A stretch of DNA of 34,182 nt from Haplomitrium mnioides (lineage: Eukaryota; Marchantiophyta; Haplomitriopsida; Calobryales), in assembly GCA_049999725.1 (NCBI GenBank), contig JBNGIS010038074.1, positions 1-34,182 on the forward strand, read 5' to 3'. Under the pieces are notes generated by a model. That model made no database searches. It had not been told where the DNA came from and saw nothing but the letters and a program-made list of their open reading frames with translations. Positions 1 through 11,800 of the stretch are shown piece after piece (the stretch's first letter is position 1; each line of letters starts with the position of its first letter). The position numbers and the translations under genes were made by a program.

Positions 1-1780
1 CTAGAGATGTTATATTTTCTCAACTTACAGCTAAAAGATTTTTTTTGAAGTTATTTAGCAAAGAAGATTTGAGTCAAATAATTCTTAGCAAGTTGAGTTG
101 TGAGAAAAGAGTCTATGCTCGTACAAACTCTGTTGTTTTATATTTCAATTTTAACTTTGTCTGCAGTCGAATAAAGCTAGAAAATGAATTTGATTGTTGT
201 GGTGACCTTAGCCTTACAATAAGTTTTGTTTTTGTTCCTTAAAATGAAAAGCCGTTGTAAAAACAAATTTGAAAAAATCGTTTTTGTTGTTCACAAATCC
301 CATGCGCGTATAGGATTTGTTCTTGATTCTTTGAAAACCAATCGTGACAACATTCACAATAAGCCATGATATTGGTGTTGTTCTATTAGTCCTATGCACG
401 CATATGATCAGTTGTTGTCTCTACTTATCCTAAACACTCAGAGGATGTGTTCTGATAACCTTTGTTTGCAAATCTTGTTTTTTCTTCTCGAAATAGATTT
501 TTTTTTTTCAAATTGCCTAAAGTTTATTTTTAATCTTTTACAAGGTGTTTTGTTTCAACAAATTCAAACATTTGTTTAAGATGACTTGAATGTTTTTAAC
601 ACCTCAGGTTGTGTCTTGAAGTTATAAGTATCGACATATATTTTGCCAAACTACTTTTATGTCCTTCGTACTTTGTGATGATGCAATCAAATATAATTTC
701 CAATTGTTTCTTCATCGTGACCAATGAAAGAATTGTTTCTTCTAACAAATGAAAGAAAGATCAAAACTTGCAAACCATCAAAGAAAATGTTATGTTGATG
801 GTCAAAAGTACTTAGGAGTTGTCATTGATAGAATGGATAAGAAGAAAAATGCTATTCTACACTAGCCATCGCCACCAAAAAACATTGATGAAGATTGTTT
901 AGTGGGTGTGCATGTTGTTGGTGCTTTAATATTCAATCATACTCTTTCTTCGAGGGTCTTCTTAACGTACGAAAACTTGAGAAGCGATTCTAATTTGACA
1001 GCTACTATAGTCAACAGAATATTATGTGACTTTGAAGACCTGCTACCTCCAACTTTATATCTTCAGTTGGACAACACGACACGAGAGAATAAGAATTCTA
1101 TCATGTTTGGATATCTTAGTATCCTTATTGCCAAGAATGTTTTTTGAAAAATCAAGCTCAGATTTCTCATGGTTGGCCATACTCATGATCAAATCGATCA
1201 AATGTTCAACCGATTCTCGAAACATTTAAAGCGTATCAAAACTTTCATGATTACGAGTCTTAGTGATGCCCTTCAATTATCTTACAATCCTAAATCTCAA
1301 GTGACTCTTTTGTTGGAAACTTGGGATCTCAAATTGTTTCTACAACAACGTCCTTCTTTGGTTTAAAGGATGGATGATATTACTTTTAATCAACAATTCA
1401 AGTTCCAATTAAATGATTCCAAAGCAAAGATTTGGAGCAAACTATTTTCAATAGATGAATTTTGGCAACCTACAGATGGTATTTGTCAACTCAAGTGCCT
1501 ACCTGAAGTGGACAGAGAAATTTTGAGTTCAATGTTGATTCTTCTTAAGGCATATTTTGAAATCAAACAATCTCAAAAGAAAGAAAGAGAAGTGGATGCC
1601 AAGAAAGTGGTTCTACACCAGCCATTGAATTCCTTCAAGAATTTTGTTCTATATTTTGTATTTGCAAGCATGGTGTAATTTAAGATGATTATTTTCAAAA
1701 ATACTTGAAAATTGTTTTTAGCAACTTGTTGGATTTTTTTGCCAACTTGAACTTGTGATTGTAAATAATTCCAAGTTTAA
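1..1780 (+). pseudogene. DUF7869-type transposase-like pseudogene, copy 1 (5' part outside window)
   Basis: The coding part starts after a likely acceptor (CCTCAG, ending at 607) and reads in one frame from about 749 to the TAA at 1676-1678. Landmarks in order are VVIDRMD (~816-836), DSNLTATIV, LQLDN..RENKN (~1062-1095), VGHTHDQIDQMFNRFS (~1172-1220) and a C-terminal stretch with FKFQL and DEFWQP. I recall this layout from the plant and animal family annotated DUF7869, which looks like an RNase H-fold, DDE-type transposase core; that identity is from memory. Three in-frame stops (863 TAG, 1145 TGA, 1364 TAA) break the frame without frameshifts. Positions 1-607 look intronic and include an imperfect palindrome near 300-318. 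About 840 bp present in copy 2 (33214-34055) is missing here, replaced by about 24 unrelated bases near 1612-1635. Confidence 0.75.
816..1366 (+). other. Predicted catalytic core of the DUF7869-type transposase (decayed)
   Basis: This segment holds the acidic residues that would be the catalytic set if the family is a DDE enzyme: Asp in VVIDRMD, Asp in LQLDN, and Asp or His in GHTHDQIDQ. The spacing and the alternation of hydrophobic strands fit an RNase H fold, but that is inferred from pattern only. Copy 2 lacks exactly this part. Substitution of the Glu/Arg context is mild (the LDN..RENKN box is intact), so loss of function here comes mainly from the stop codons at 863, 1145 and 1364. Confidence 0.6.
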
Positions 1781-2216
1781 TGTTATTATGTGTAAATGAA
1801 ACCTAAATTTATAGTTAATATTTTTATTTGCTTTGTAGAAATATTTTCTTCTTCAAAATGTAAGTATTTTGTTTTCAACTTTTAAGGTTATTATCTTGCT
1901 GAAGCATCTGCCCAAATTGATACTCTTTTTTTCTTTTTAAGACTTTGTTGCAAAAATTAAAACCTTTAGCGGTGTTTGACTCAGATGAAGAGCTTTGTAC
2001 CCGTTTTTACTTTTAGATTCCGAATTAGAAATCGAAATCTTTTGTGTACGTAGAGTTTGTTGCAAAAAATAGATAGTTTATAGTATGTATCCTTGGTTGT
2101 AGAAGTGTGACCCCTATGCATGCATAAACTTTGATTTGCAAGGGAAACGTACACCATACAAAAAATCTTCTACGGAACCCAAAACCTAAGTTCTTGTTAG
2201 TCTTTGTTGTAGAATG

Positions 2217-2385
2217 TTTAGATGGTGAGTTTAGATTGCTATCCGCTCATAGACTTTGGGGTGGAGTGTTCATATGGTGAGTTCGGATTTCTATGAGTGC
2301 AATAAACTTTGGGGTGGAGTGTTCACATGTTGAGCTTGGATTTCTATGCGCGCATAGACTTTGGAGTGGAAGTCTATGCCTTCCA
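2217..2385. repeat. 53-bp tandem repeat with CGCGCATAGACTTTGG-type core, ~3 copies
   Basis: Repeated blocks containing (A/G)ACTTTGGGGTGGAGTGTTCA start near 2251, 2304 and 2356, giving a period of about 53 bp. Each block also carries a version of the dispersed near-palindrome (for example CTATGCGCGCATAG at 2344-2357). The repeat lies about 450 bp beyond the end of the copy 1 transposase-like pseudogene. Confidence 0.7.
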
Positions 2386-3867
2386 CAAGTTCTACTTCTC
2401 CTATACAACCCTTAAGCTTCTTCATATAAAGACTACCGATTACAACTTTGCTTATACACAAGTCATAGACTCTTTTGTAGATCTTGAGACCTTTGTTTGG
2501 TTGAATCAAGTCTAAAACTTGCATATGTTTCTTGTGTACAATCTTAATTCAATCTCCTTAGCTACTACCTTTTTGATTCTGAACTATGATACGTTTCTAT
2601 AGATGCTTCGATGAACTATAAAATATTTTTAAATGTTGTAACCTTTTTGAAAGCCTACGTTCACTTTTGATTGCATGGATTTGCAACTACAAGTAAAAGC
2701 TTCCTTCTTTCTTGACTTTTAAAATAAAGCTCCTAAATCCATGCAATTTTTTGTTTTGTTTGTTTTTGTGTTAACCATTGCCAACTTATTCCCTTGATTT
2801 CTAGTCCCCTTGAACTTTTTCTTTATGTTTTGTAATTTTTTTCCAACGAAAATTTTTGAAAGAACACCATGTTTACGCGCGTCTAGAGTTTGTGCAATCA
2901 AACATATTTCAAAATAGTTTCTTGTGACATGTATTTCAACTTTTGGGCTTAGAATTGTAATCAATGATCAATGTAATTTTTTGATGAAAACTTACTATAA
3001 TTTTTATGCTTTTCATCAAATTCAAGTTTTTCCAATATTTTCATAAAAACTAATAATATTGGTTGAGTTTGCATAACAAAATTGACTTTCACTCTATTAC
3101 GCTTGTTGAAACGGTAGAAAAAAATTCAAAAAATTATGTACTTTTAAAAAAAAATAATCTCATTTTTTATGTTTTTTGAATTTAAAATTCACAATTTTTC
3201 CCAGAAAAAAAAATTTCCTGCTTTGAGTAGCATGTTCCTTGTTCAAAGTAGCAGCTGTTATAATCCAAATGATACAAGAACTCAAGAACGCAAATCCTAG
3301 ATGCACCTTTAGAAAGAGAGATTCATCAACTAGAGATGTATTTGCATGTGAAATAGCTATTACTTTGAACCAATAACAGGCTACTCAAAACATAAACTTT
3401 TTTTAACAAAAAAAAAAACGTCATTTTCAAGCCCAAAAAACACAAAAAGACATGGGTATTTTTCCAAAAAAATTGCATGAGTTTTTGTGGCTCATTTTTG
3501 GCAATTTTAATAGACTTGATAGATTAAGAAGTAATTTAGTATATAAAATTGAATGACATTCTTAGTTTTTGTGAAAATTTTAGAAATCTTGAAATCAATA
3601 AAATGTATAAAAATTGTGATTTTTTTTTTAACTTGTATTTTGGATTGATTACATTTGAAAGCTTAAACATTGAAACATATATCAAAATTAAGTTGTTTTT
3701 AAATAAATTTGGTTGCACAAACTTTACGAGCAAATAGACATAATGTAAGAAAAAAACTTATTTTTTGAAAAATAAATAGAAAACTTGAGGAAAAGCCCAA
3801 GCAAACCAAAAGTCAATAAAGTCAATTTGGAATCCCTAGGAAAAAAACTACAAAAACCAAACCTTCT
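2386..3867. other. AT-rich spacer without recognisable genes
   Basis: I see no conserved protein, RNA gene, LTR or tandem repeat here. The stretch has many A or T homopolymers (for example around 3130-3210 and 3400-3430) and only short unsupported reading frames. Confidence 0.6.
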
Positions 3868-6512
3868 CTTGTGGGTGTTGTTGCAAGTATATACTAAATG
3901 TTGTAGTGATGTTATATATAATGTGAGATTTATAAATTTTTTTGTGGGTGTTGTTCTTGCTAGTGAGCCAAGTATATTTTATAAAAAGCATTGTTTGATG
4001 TTGCAGAGGATGTGAGATATATAAACTCTCTTGTGTATGTTGCTGCTAGTAAACTAAATGTATACAAAATGTGCTAAATGTATACAAAATGCTTTAGTGA
4101 TGTAGTGTATGATGTGAGACATATAGTTGTAAGTGTTATTCTTGCTAGTGAGCCATGTATATTATATAAAAAACATTATGTGATGTTTTAAAAGATGTTA
4201 GATGTATAAATTCTCTTGAAGGTGTTGTTGCTAGTAAGCCAAGTATAAACAAAATAATGTGGTGATGTTGTATATGATGATAGGCGTTAAAATTGTTTTG
4301 TGAGTGTTGTTCTTCTAGTGAGCCAAGTATGATGTACACAAAACATTGTGTAATGTTGTATAGGATATGAGATGTATAAACTCTCTTGTGTTTGGTTTTG
4401 CTAATAAGCCAAGAATATACAAAAGGTTGTGGTGATGTTGTATATGACGTGTGAGACATATAAATCATTTTGGTGGGTCTTGTTCTTGATAGTAAGGCAA
4501 GTATAATATATACAAAACATTGTGTGATGTTGTATTAGATGTGAGATGTATAAACTCTTTTGTAGTTGGCTTTTCTAGTGAGCAAAGTGTATACAGTGTA
4601 TACAAAACATTGTCGTAATGTTTTATATAATGTGAGAAGTTTAAATTGTTTTGTGGGTGTTGTTCTTGCTAGTTAGCAAAGTATGTTATATACAAAACAT
4701 TGCATGATGTTGTAGAGGATGTAAGATGCATAAAATTTGTATGTATGATATACCAAACATTAAGAGATGTGTTTTGAGATATGAGATATATAAACTTTCT
4801 TTAAACTTTCTTGCATATGAGATATATAAACTTTCTTACAAAGTATATGAGATATATAAACTTTCTTTAAACTTTCTTGCAAAGTATAAAAAAAAAGTTG
4901 TGATAATATTGCATATGATGTAGGATGAAAGATGCATAAAATTTGTATGTAAGATGTACCAAACATTAAGAGATGTGTTTTAGTATATAAGATATATAAA
5001 CTTTCTTTAGATGTTTTTGCAAAGTATATGCTAAACATTTTGGTAATGTTGTGATGATGTTGTATATGATGTGANNNNNNNNNNATGCTAAACATTTTGG
5101 TAATGTTGTGATGATGTTGTATATGATGTGAGACGTATAAATCATTTTTTTAGTGTTATTCTTGATGTAAGATATATAAATCATTTTGTGAGTGTTATTC
5201 TTGCTACTAATCCAAGTATATTATATACAAAACATAGTGTCATATTGTATAGGATGTAAAATGAATGAACTCTCTTGTGGTTGTTATAAGACAAAATATT
5301 GTGGTGATGTTGTATATGATGTGAGACTTATCAATTGTTTTGTGATTGTTGTTCTTGCAAGCAAACCAAGCATATTATATACAAAGCATTGTGTGATATT
5401 GTATAGGATTTGAAATGTATAAACTCTCTTATAAGTGTTTTTTCTAGTAAGCCAAGTGTATAAGAAAATGTTGTGATGATGTCTTATATGATTGCTAGTG
5501 AGACAGGTATATTCATACAAAACATTGTGTGATGTTCTATACGATATGAGATGTATAAACTCTCTTATGCCTATTATTGCTAGCTAGCCAAGTGTATACA
5601 AAACAATGTGGTGATGTTGTTTATGATGTAAGATATATAAATCGTTTTGTTGGTGTGTTGTTCTTGTATGTGACTCAAGATCGCTATATATTAAGCATTG
5701 TGTGTTGTTGATAGTAAACCAAGTGTATAAAAAACGTTGTGGTAATGTTGTATATATTTTGAGATGTATTAATTGTTTTATGGATGTTGTTCTTGCTAGT
5801 GAGCCAAGTATATTGTATACAAAACATTGTGTAATGTTGTATAAGATGTTGTGAGATGTATCAACTCTCTTGTGGGTGTTGCTACTAGCAAGCCAAGTTT
5901 ATTAAAAAAAAGTGGTGATGTTGCATGTGATGTGAAACATAAACATTGTTTTATGAGTGTTGTTCTTGCTAGTGAGCCAAGCTATACAAAGCATTAAATG
6001 ATGTTGTAGAGAATGTAAGATGTATAAAATTTGTATATAAAATGTACCAAACATTAAGAGATGTGTTTTTGAATATGAGATATATAAACTTTCTTTAAAC
6101 TTTCATGAAAAGTATATACAAAACGTTGTGGTAATGTTGTGATGATGTTGTATATGATGTAGGACGTATAAAATTGTATGTAAGATTTACCAAACATTAA
6201 GAGATGTGTTTTTGATATGAGATATATAAACTTTCTTTAAACCTTTTTGCAAAGTATGTACAAAATGTTGTGGTAATGTTGTATATGATGTGAAACATAT
6301 AAATTGTTTTGTAGGGTTGTTGTTGCTAAAGTACATTATATGCAAAACATTATGTGATGTTAAATAGGATGTGAGATGTATAAACTCTCTTTTACGTAAA
6401 GTTGCAAGTTAGCCAAGTGTATACAAAACATTGTGATGATGTGAGACGTATATCTTTTTGTGAGTGTTATTCTTGATGTGAGATGTATAAATCATTTTGT
6501 GAGTATTATTTT
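3868..6512. repeat. Satellite array block I (two alternating ~84-bp monomers, ~165-175-bp dimer)
   Basis: Monomer A contains GATGTATAAACTCTCTTGTG, GTTGTTGCTAGTAAGCCAAG and TATACAAAACATTGTGGTGA. Monomer B contains GTATAAATTGTTTTGTGAG, TTCTTGCTAGTGAGCCAAG and TATATACAAAACATTGTGTG. They alternate head to tail. GATGTATAAA of monomer A occurs at 4201, 4371 and 4545, giving a dimer period of about 170-174 bp. Around 4730-5060 and 6010-6260 the pattern is disturbed by reiterated GAGATATATAAACTTTCTTT blocks. Open frames on either strand here are by-products of the repeat. The array is cut at 6512 by the copia insertion and resumes at 14819. Confidence 0.9.
5075..5084. other. Assembly gap (10 N) flanked by identical 47-bp sequence
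   Basis: Ten Ns interrupt the satellite. The 47 bases before the gap (5028-5074) are identical to the 47 bases after it (5085-5131), which suggests two contig ends that overlap but were not merged, so the true sequence may be shorter. Confidence 0.9.
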
Positions 6513-6765
6513 TGTGTTGAATGATTGTTGTAATAGACAATGTAACATGTGGCTCAATAGTTCAAGGTATAATGTGCTATCCTTCTCCTTTCATCTCTCA
6601 TCTCATATATCAACAACACTCTCAATAAAAATAATCCAATGTAATGTTTGTATCTAGGATTAGCATTAACTTAATCTACTCACTAATGGTAGATTAATAA
6701 CCTAATTATAGACTAGGTAAAGTATCTTCTAATCCTAGTTTTATATTACTCTATATATCATAACA
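6513..6765 (-). repeat. Copia 3' LTR (253 bp)
   Basis: Matches 14566-14818 over the whole length with roughly 20 differences by eye. Ends are TG and CA in element orientation. Confidence 0.92.
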
Positions 6766-6780
6766 CTCTCCCTTGGTTAT
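6766..6780 (-). promoter_or_regulatory. Copia polypurine tract
   Basis: In element orientation the sequence AACCAAGGGAGAG directly abuts the TG of the 3' LTR, the expected primer site for plus-strand DNA synthesis. Confidence 0.8.
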
Positions 6781-7211
6781 AACATGGGGAATGTTATAAA
6801 CAATCGTAACATAAAGTGAGAGATAGATATAAAAAGAATAACTCCAACTCAAACAATAGAATCCATATAAAGAAATAATAATGTTGCCTCATTAAAACCC
6901 TCTCATTCTCCTTCGAGGGAAAGAATACAACCATCATCATATCATGGATTTTGTAATATGAAATAGAAAAGATCATGATATAAAATGATGGATAAGAAGG
7001 ATGAATCATATGGCTATAGGCCATAGAAATATAAAAGAATATGATGATGAGCCAGATGATCAAAAGATATATAGATCCAGGAAAAAATAATATACCGCCA
7101 GAATGTAAAATAGGATCATCGATAATATGAAAAAATAGAAAATATCAAAGATGTCGATGAAGATCATAATAGTTTAGATAGTCAGCATAGTCCAATAAGA
7201 TCACAATATCA

Positions 7212-7502
7212 CTAATGTAGTGTAGGAGGTAAAACCTTCGTAAATAGATCTGCCATATTATCTTTACCGGCAATCATCTGCACTGAAATAGTGCCATCTT
7301 ATTGCTCATGTGTAAAAATGAATTTTGGCGCAATATGCTTAATGCTATCTCCTTTAATCAATCCATGTGAAATCTGCTGCACACATGCCAAATTATCCTC
7401 ATGGATAATAGTAAGGTTAGATATATAAGGTAAACCACAAGAAACATAAACATGATCAATCATCCTACGCAAATATATGCATTCCCTACTGGCTTCATAC
7501 AA
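7212..7502 (-). pseudogene. Copia RNase H end of pol
   Basis: Reads ECIYLRRMIDHV, HEDNLACVQQISHGLIKGD, IKHIAPKFIFTHEQ, then after an in-frame stop DNMADLFTKVLPP and a terminal stop near 7212. These are the usual C-terminal motifs of plant copia pol (EDN.AC, KHI.PKF, N.ADLFTK.LP). Confidence 0.85.
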
Positions 7503-7661
7503 AGTTGTTATCTATGCATGGTTGGAAGATGTGCAAGTCAGAGTTTGCTTAGTACTCTTCCATGATATAGCTGTAGAGCCATATAGGAATACATATCCGG
7601 TTTGGGAATAAGCATCATCAAGATCCGATAAGTATCTTGCATCTGCATAACTGGTTAGGAT

Positions 7662-8720
7662 TTAATCACTGTTTTTTGGGAAATAAAGCCCCATGTCAGT
7701 GGTTCCTTGCAAATATCTAAATATTTGCTTGATACCATTCCAATGCTTTATAGTAGGTTGTAAACTATGCCTCGTTAGCAAGTTCATGACAAAGGAAACA
7801 TCTAGTCGAGTTTGATTTGCCAAGAACATAAGAGCTCCTATAGCGGAGAGATATGGTATCTTAGATCTTAGGATAGGCTCTATGTCTTTTCTTTTACAAA
7901 ATAAATCTTTTTCTCTATCCAGTGTTCGAATTTCTATCGGTGATGGTATTGGATGGGATTTATCCATATTAAATTGTTTTAGGACTTTCTTAGTATAAGT
8001 ACTTTGATAGATTAGTATGCTATTGTCAATGTACTCAAGCTGTAGTTCTAAGCAATAGATGGTCTTACCAATATCCCTCACATCAAAAAAATTCTTAAAC
8101 ATAGATATAGTTTGCTCAAGTAGAGATTGGTGACCAAATAAGTTTATATAATCAATGTAAATTGCGACAATAATAAATTGTTTGTCATCATGTTTGATAA
8201 ATCAACTTGGTGCAATGTCATCATAGTGAAAACCCATGGCTATCATCTCTTCTTTAAATCTATGATACCATATACGACTGCTTTGCTTAAGTCCATAAAT
8301 AGAGCTCATGATCTGGACAACATATCCATCCTTGGCTAGAGGCATGGATTGATGCATAGGAGAGACTATAGGTCCACTCTTCCTAGACTCCATCTCATAG
8401 GCTAAAGGTCCAAGCCCAGTACTCCCTCTCTTGGGCTTTATATTGGTCGATGGTAATGAGATAGATGGGTTGCTAAAGGACTTTCTATTAGAGACATTCT
8501 CCCCTTGAATATGATAGATATTCCTAGCTTTAAGCTCTAGGGGAGCTTTCATGTAGATATGGGTATCTAATAGCCCATATAGGTATGTTGTCACAACATC
8601 TAATTGATGTGTCATGAGCTCATGTCTTAGGAAAAAGCCTACTAGGAATTGGTATGTGATAACATCCATAACTAGGGCGTATGTGAGATTATAGTCTCTC
8701 CTAGGTATCTATGTATAGCC
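7662..8720 (-). pseudogene. Copia reverse transcriptase region of pol
   Basis: The N-terminal motif reads MDVITYQFLV..LDVVTTYLYGLLDTHIYMKAP, followed by SSIYGLKQSSRIWYHRF, then IIVAIYIDYINLFG and FFDVRDIGKTIYCLELQL. An unusual ~45-residue stretch of low similarity separates the IYMKAP box from the YGLKQS box. The catalytic YxDD box is YIDY: the second Asp is a Tyr codon at 8148-8150. A stop (TGA) at about 8200 and frame breaks separate the fragments. The enzyme would be inactive. Confidence 0.85.
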
Positions 8721-9059
8721 CTTGGCTACAAGGTGTGCCTTATATCTAACAATATTGCCTTTTTCATTTCACTTTTTAATGAAAATCTACCTATATCCGA
8801 TTAAGTGGTCATTAGAGGGTACGAGAACTAAAGGTCCGCATACTTTCCTCTTTATCATAGAATCCAATTTGGAATTAATCGCCTTTTCCCATTCAATCCA
8901 ATCTGGACTATCCATAGCTTCTTTGACCGACCTTGGATTAGGGGGTCCATTGGATATAATATGTGAATTCATAAATGCAAAATTATCATCCATATTAACA
9001 CTTTCTCTTTTCTATAATATCCCAATGCCCATATAGTGGATTGAAATTTTTTTATTATC

Positions 9060-9360
9060 CGGGATAGTAGGCTAAGATGGTAGTGTAATAGATGATGATG
9101 GTGGCATAGGCACATCAGGTGAGAATGTAGTCCTCTTTGTTGAAATTCTTTGCATTGGTTGAGAGTCTTTTGAGCCTAAAGGACGTCCTCTCTTTTGCCT
9201 TGGTAATTGATCACTTGTTGTTATAATAGTGTCTTGAATTCTTGCAGGTACATTTACAGTAGGAATATGTGATCGTGTAACCTTTGCAATCTCATTAAAT
9301 AAGTCAAGCGATTGTTCGAAAGTTTTAGTCAAGTGTAAAAGTCTCTTGACTTCATTCTCA
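9060..9360 (-). pseudogene. Copia integrase-RT linker region
   Basis: Reads NVPARI, then KRGRPLGSKD and SPDVPMPPSSS. This basic, Pro/Ser-rich stretch between integrase and reverse transcriptase is common in plant copia elements. Nearby 9410-9595 encodes PQRHKGIYVGYESSSIIRYLEPSTTHVFQARFANCHFYED, the usual post-integrase motif (RG.FVGY.S..YR.Y). Confidence 0.75.
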
Positions 9361-9409
9361 CATTGGCTTGTTCTCTGATCTATCCATAAAGTGAATATTT
9401 TCTTATATT

Positions 9410-10340
9410 CTAACTTTTTTGGTAATGAAGAATTTTTATCTTCAATAATGATGGGAATATATCCTCATAGAAGTGGCAATTTGCAAATCTGGCTTGAAAT
9501 ACATGCGTTGTGGATGGTTCCAAATAGCGTATGATCGATGAGGATTCATATCCCACATAGATGCCTTTGTGTCTTTGAGGACTAATTTTAGTCATTTTCT
9601 GGTCCGATAATCAGAACAAAGACTTGACAACTGAAAATGCGTAGATGAGATAGATCGGGAATAGTCCCATAGATAAGTTGGTGATGTGTTAAGGTATTGA
9701 ATACTGATGGCCTAAATTTTAATAATGATGCAGCATGTAATACAACGTGGCCCCATGCAAAAATTGGTAATTTGGTCTACATGAGCATTGGCCTAGGTAT
9801 CATCTGTATATTGCGAATAACTCTTTCGGCTATGCCATTTTGAAAATAGACATGAGCCACATAGTATTGGGTATCTATACCTATGGTCATGCAAAAATCA
9901 TCAAAATTATTTGATGTAAACTCTCCAACATTATCAACTCGTAGGACTCTTATTGGATTTTCTAGAAATTGAGCTTTCAATTTCAGAATATGTGCCAGAA
10001 TCCTAGGAAAGACTAAATTTTGGGTAAAGAGTAGTGAAACTTGTGACCATTTTGATGATGCACATATAATAACTAAGAAGTACCGAAAAGGTCTACTTAG
10101 TGGATCTATAGGACCACAAACATTTGCATGCATTCTCTCAAGGAATCTTGGTATATCCATCATAGTCTTGGATATTGATGGTCTTAGGACTACCTTACCT
10201 TGAGAACATTTGATGCATTGTTTATTGATCATGTTTGGTTTAACGCTAGGAAAAATAGATTAGAACACTTTGAGAATATTTTCAAACATCGTCATGCCAA
10301 GATGTCCTAAGCATTTATGCCATAATATGATGTGATAAAT
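9410..10340 (-). pseudogene. Copia GAG-pre-integrase and integrase
   Basis: The zinc-binding part reads WHKCLGHLGMTMFENILKVF, then CIKCSQGK (HHCC). The core shows MHANVCGPI, RVLRVDNVGEFTS and FQNGIAERVIR, which correspond to the three DDE positions. The first acidic residue, normally Asp in (H/S)DVCGP, is Asn here, while the second Asp and the Glu remain. A frame break lies near 10240-10260, between the His and Cys pairs. Confidence 0.85.
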
Positions 10341-10594
10341 TTGTTTTACATCAATTAAGAAACTTTGAATTTGCGTTACATAAAACCCAAGGGGATATGC
10401 AAAAAGTGTTTCTTTTATTTCATATTCTTGAGGAGTGTTTTGTAAAATTTGTAACACCTCTTGATCTTTACAAGTGCTTGTGTGTATACGGAATCCATTA
10501 TCTCTTATATCTTTAAAGCTAATGAGATTCCTAGTAGTACTTGGTGCATATATAGCAAATCTAATATGTATTGTAGTTCCTTGGGGCATTGTGA

Positions 10595-10960
10595 TTATGG
10601 CTCGTCCATGATTGTTGTCACATTTTGACTTGAAGTCATTATGTTTGTGAAGAAGGATCTGCACTTCAATATTGGGTTAGTGCTGCCACTATCGATTATG
10701 CATGTATTGATATCACTTAATTTAGGAACTAAAGATATACACTCTAATATGTGATTTTTTGGAGCAGCCAGATCATCTTTCTTATCAATATAATCACTAA
10801 GTGTATCTGCTTGTGCTAGGAACACTCCATGATTTTCTGTAATAATTTTTTTACTCTTGTCTTTTATATACAGTGCAACTAGATGTGCAGAGATTCTGCA
10901 CATTTTCTAATTATGGCCCATGGTACCACATTTGGTACATATAGTTAAGCCTCTTGTATT
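10595..10960 (-). pseudogene. Copia zinc knuckle and aspartic protease
   Basis: Near 10905-10940 the minus strand reads CTKCGTMGHN*KMC, a CX2CX4HX4C knuckle with a stop inside it. Further on it reads CIIDSGSTNPIL (about 10690), the DSG active site of the retropepsin. Frames shift at about 10600. Confidence 0.8.
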
Positions 10961-11800
10961 ACTTGAGGATGGCATATTTATGTTTCTTTTTTGAGACTTG
11001 CCACCTCTTTGTCCTCTTGGCAAATATTTTTCCTGCAAAGCTCCTTCCTCTATCTCTCCCCCTGAATTGGTTATTATACATTCGAGTCATTGAGGCTTTT
11101 CCTCTATATGAGGCTTGCCTATTGGAACCATATTTGGTTCTTTGTCGTGGTTGTCTTCTATTGTTTACTGGTTTATTGTAATGAACTTCAAGTGGTTAAG
11201 ATAATGGCAAAGTTCTAAGAGGTCTGGTTTTATAGTTTTTCATATGTAAGTCCTGATGTTTCTCTGCAAATAGTAAATGTGCAATTTATTCATAATATAT
11301 TTTGAATCTCATATTCCTATATTGTGCAGACATGATCATGTTTGTAGGATGGAAAGTTGATAATGTTTTCTTTATTTGTTCCTCTTTAAAAATAGGGTGT
11401 CCATAGAGAGTTAATTGACTTATGATTGTGAAGAGTTTGCTTTTATACTTGGATATTGCTGCAAAGTCTTGAACTCTTAAATTTACCCAATCATGCCTTG
11501 CTTTTGGCAGATGGATTGTGTTTGTGTGGTCAAAACGCTTTTTTAGGCTGCCTCACAATAATGTGAGGTTACTCTTATTTAAATATTAGAGTTTAAGAGG
11601 ATCACATAGGTGGTGTCTATGAAACACTAATGCTTGTGCTTTCTATTGAGCATTGATATCCTCATCAGTGAGGATAGTTGTTTCCAATCCTTTGGAAACA
11701 AGGTGAGCAACAACATCAAGTGACCAAAAGAGATAATTTTCTTCTACTATGGTTAGGCTCTTAAAACTTAGTTTTTCTATTTCTTAAAATGATGATATGA
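10905..11800 (-). pseudogene. Copia gag (UBN2-type)
   Basis: Translating the minus strand from about 11800 gives KLSFKSLTIVEENYLFWSLD, HLVSKGLETTI, ALVFHRHHLCDPLK, RFDHTNTIHLPKARHDWVNL, SKYKSKLFTIISQLTLYGH, KKTLSTFHPTNMIMSAQYR and LLFAEKHQDL. These are the conserved blocks of the plant copia Gag polyprotein (UBN2 / retrotran_gag_2). An Arg/Gly-rich tail (NNRRQPRQRTKYGS, NNQFRGRDRGRSF) precedes the zinc knuckle. Stops and at least one frameshift interrupt it. This gene produces no long open frame, so it is easy to miss. Confidence 0.8.

Noticed and set aside
863-1366. Reassigned stop codons or readthrough in copy 1
   Set aside because: All three stop types occur in the same frame, and other loci in the window show ordinary decay with frameshifts.
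2719-2964. 81-residue minus-strand open frame
   Set aside because: No homology, low-complexity Lys/Asn/Thr composition and no splice or promoter context.
4145-5520. Several minus-strand open frames rich in His, Ser, Tyr and Thr (for example 4145-4468 and 4760-5095)
   Set aside because: They are translations of the A/B satellite; the same peptides recur wherever the repeat does, with no start context or domain.
10954-11181. Plus-strand open frame rich in Leu and Phe, possibly a membrane protein
   Set aside because: It is the antisense of the Arg/Gly-rich tail of the copia gag, which is clearly recognised on the minus strand.
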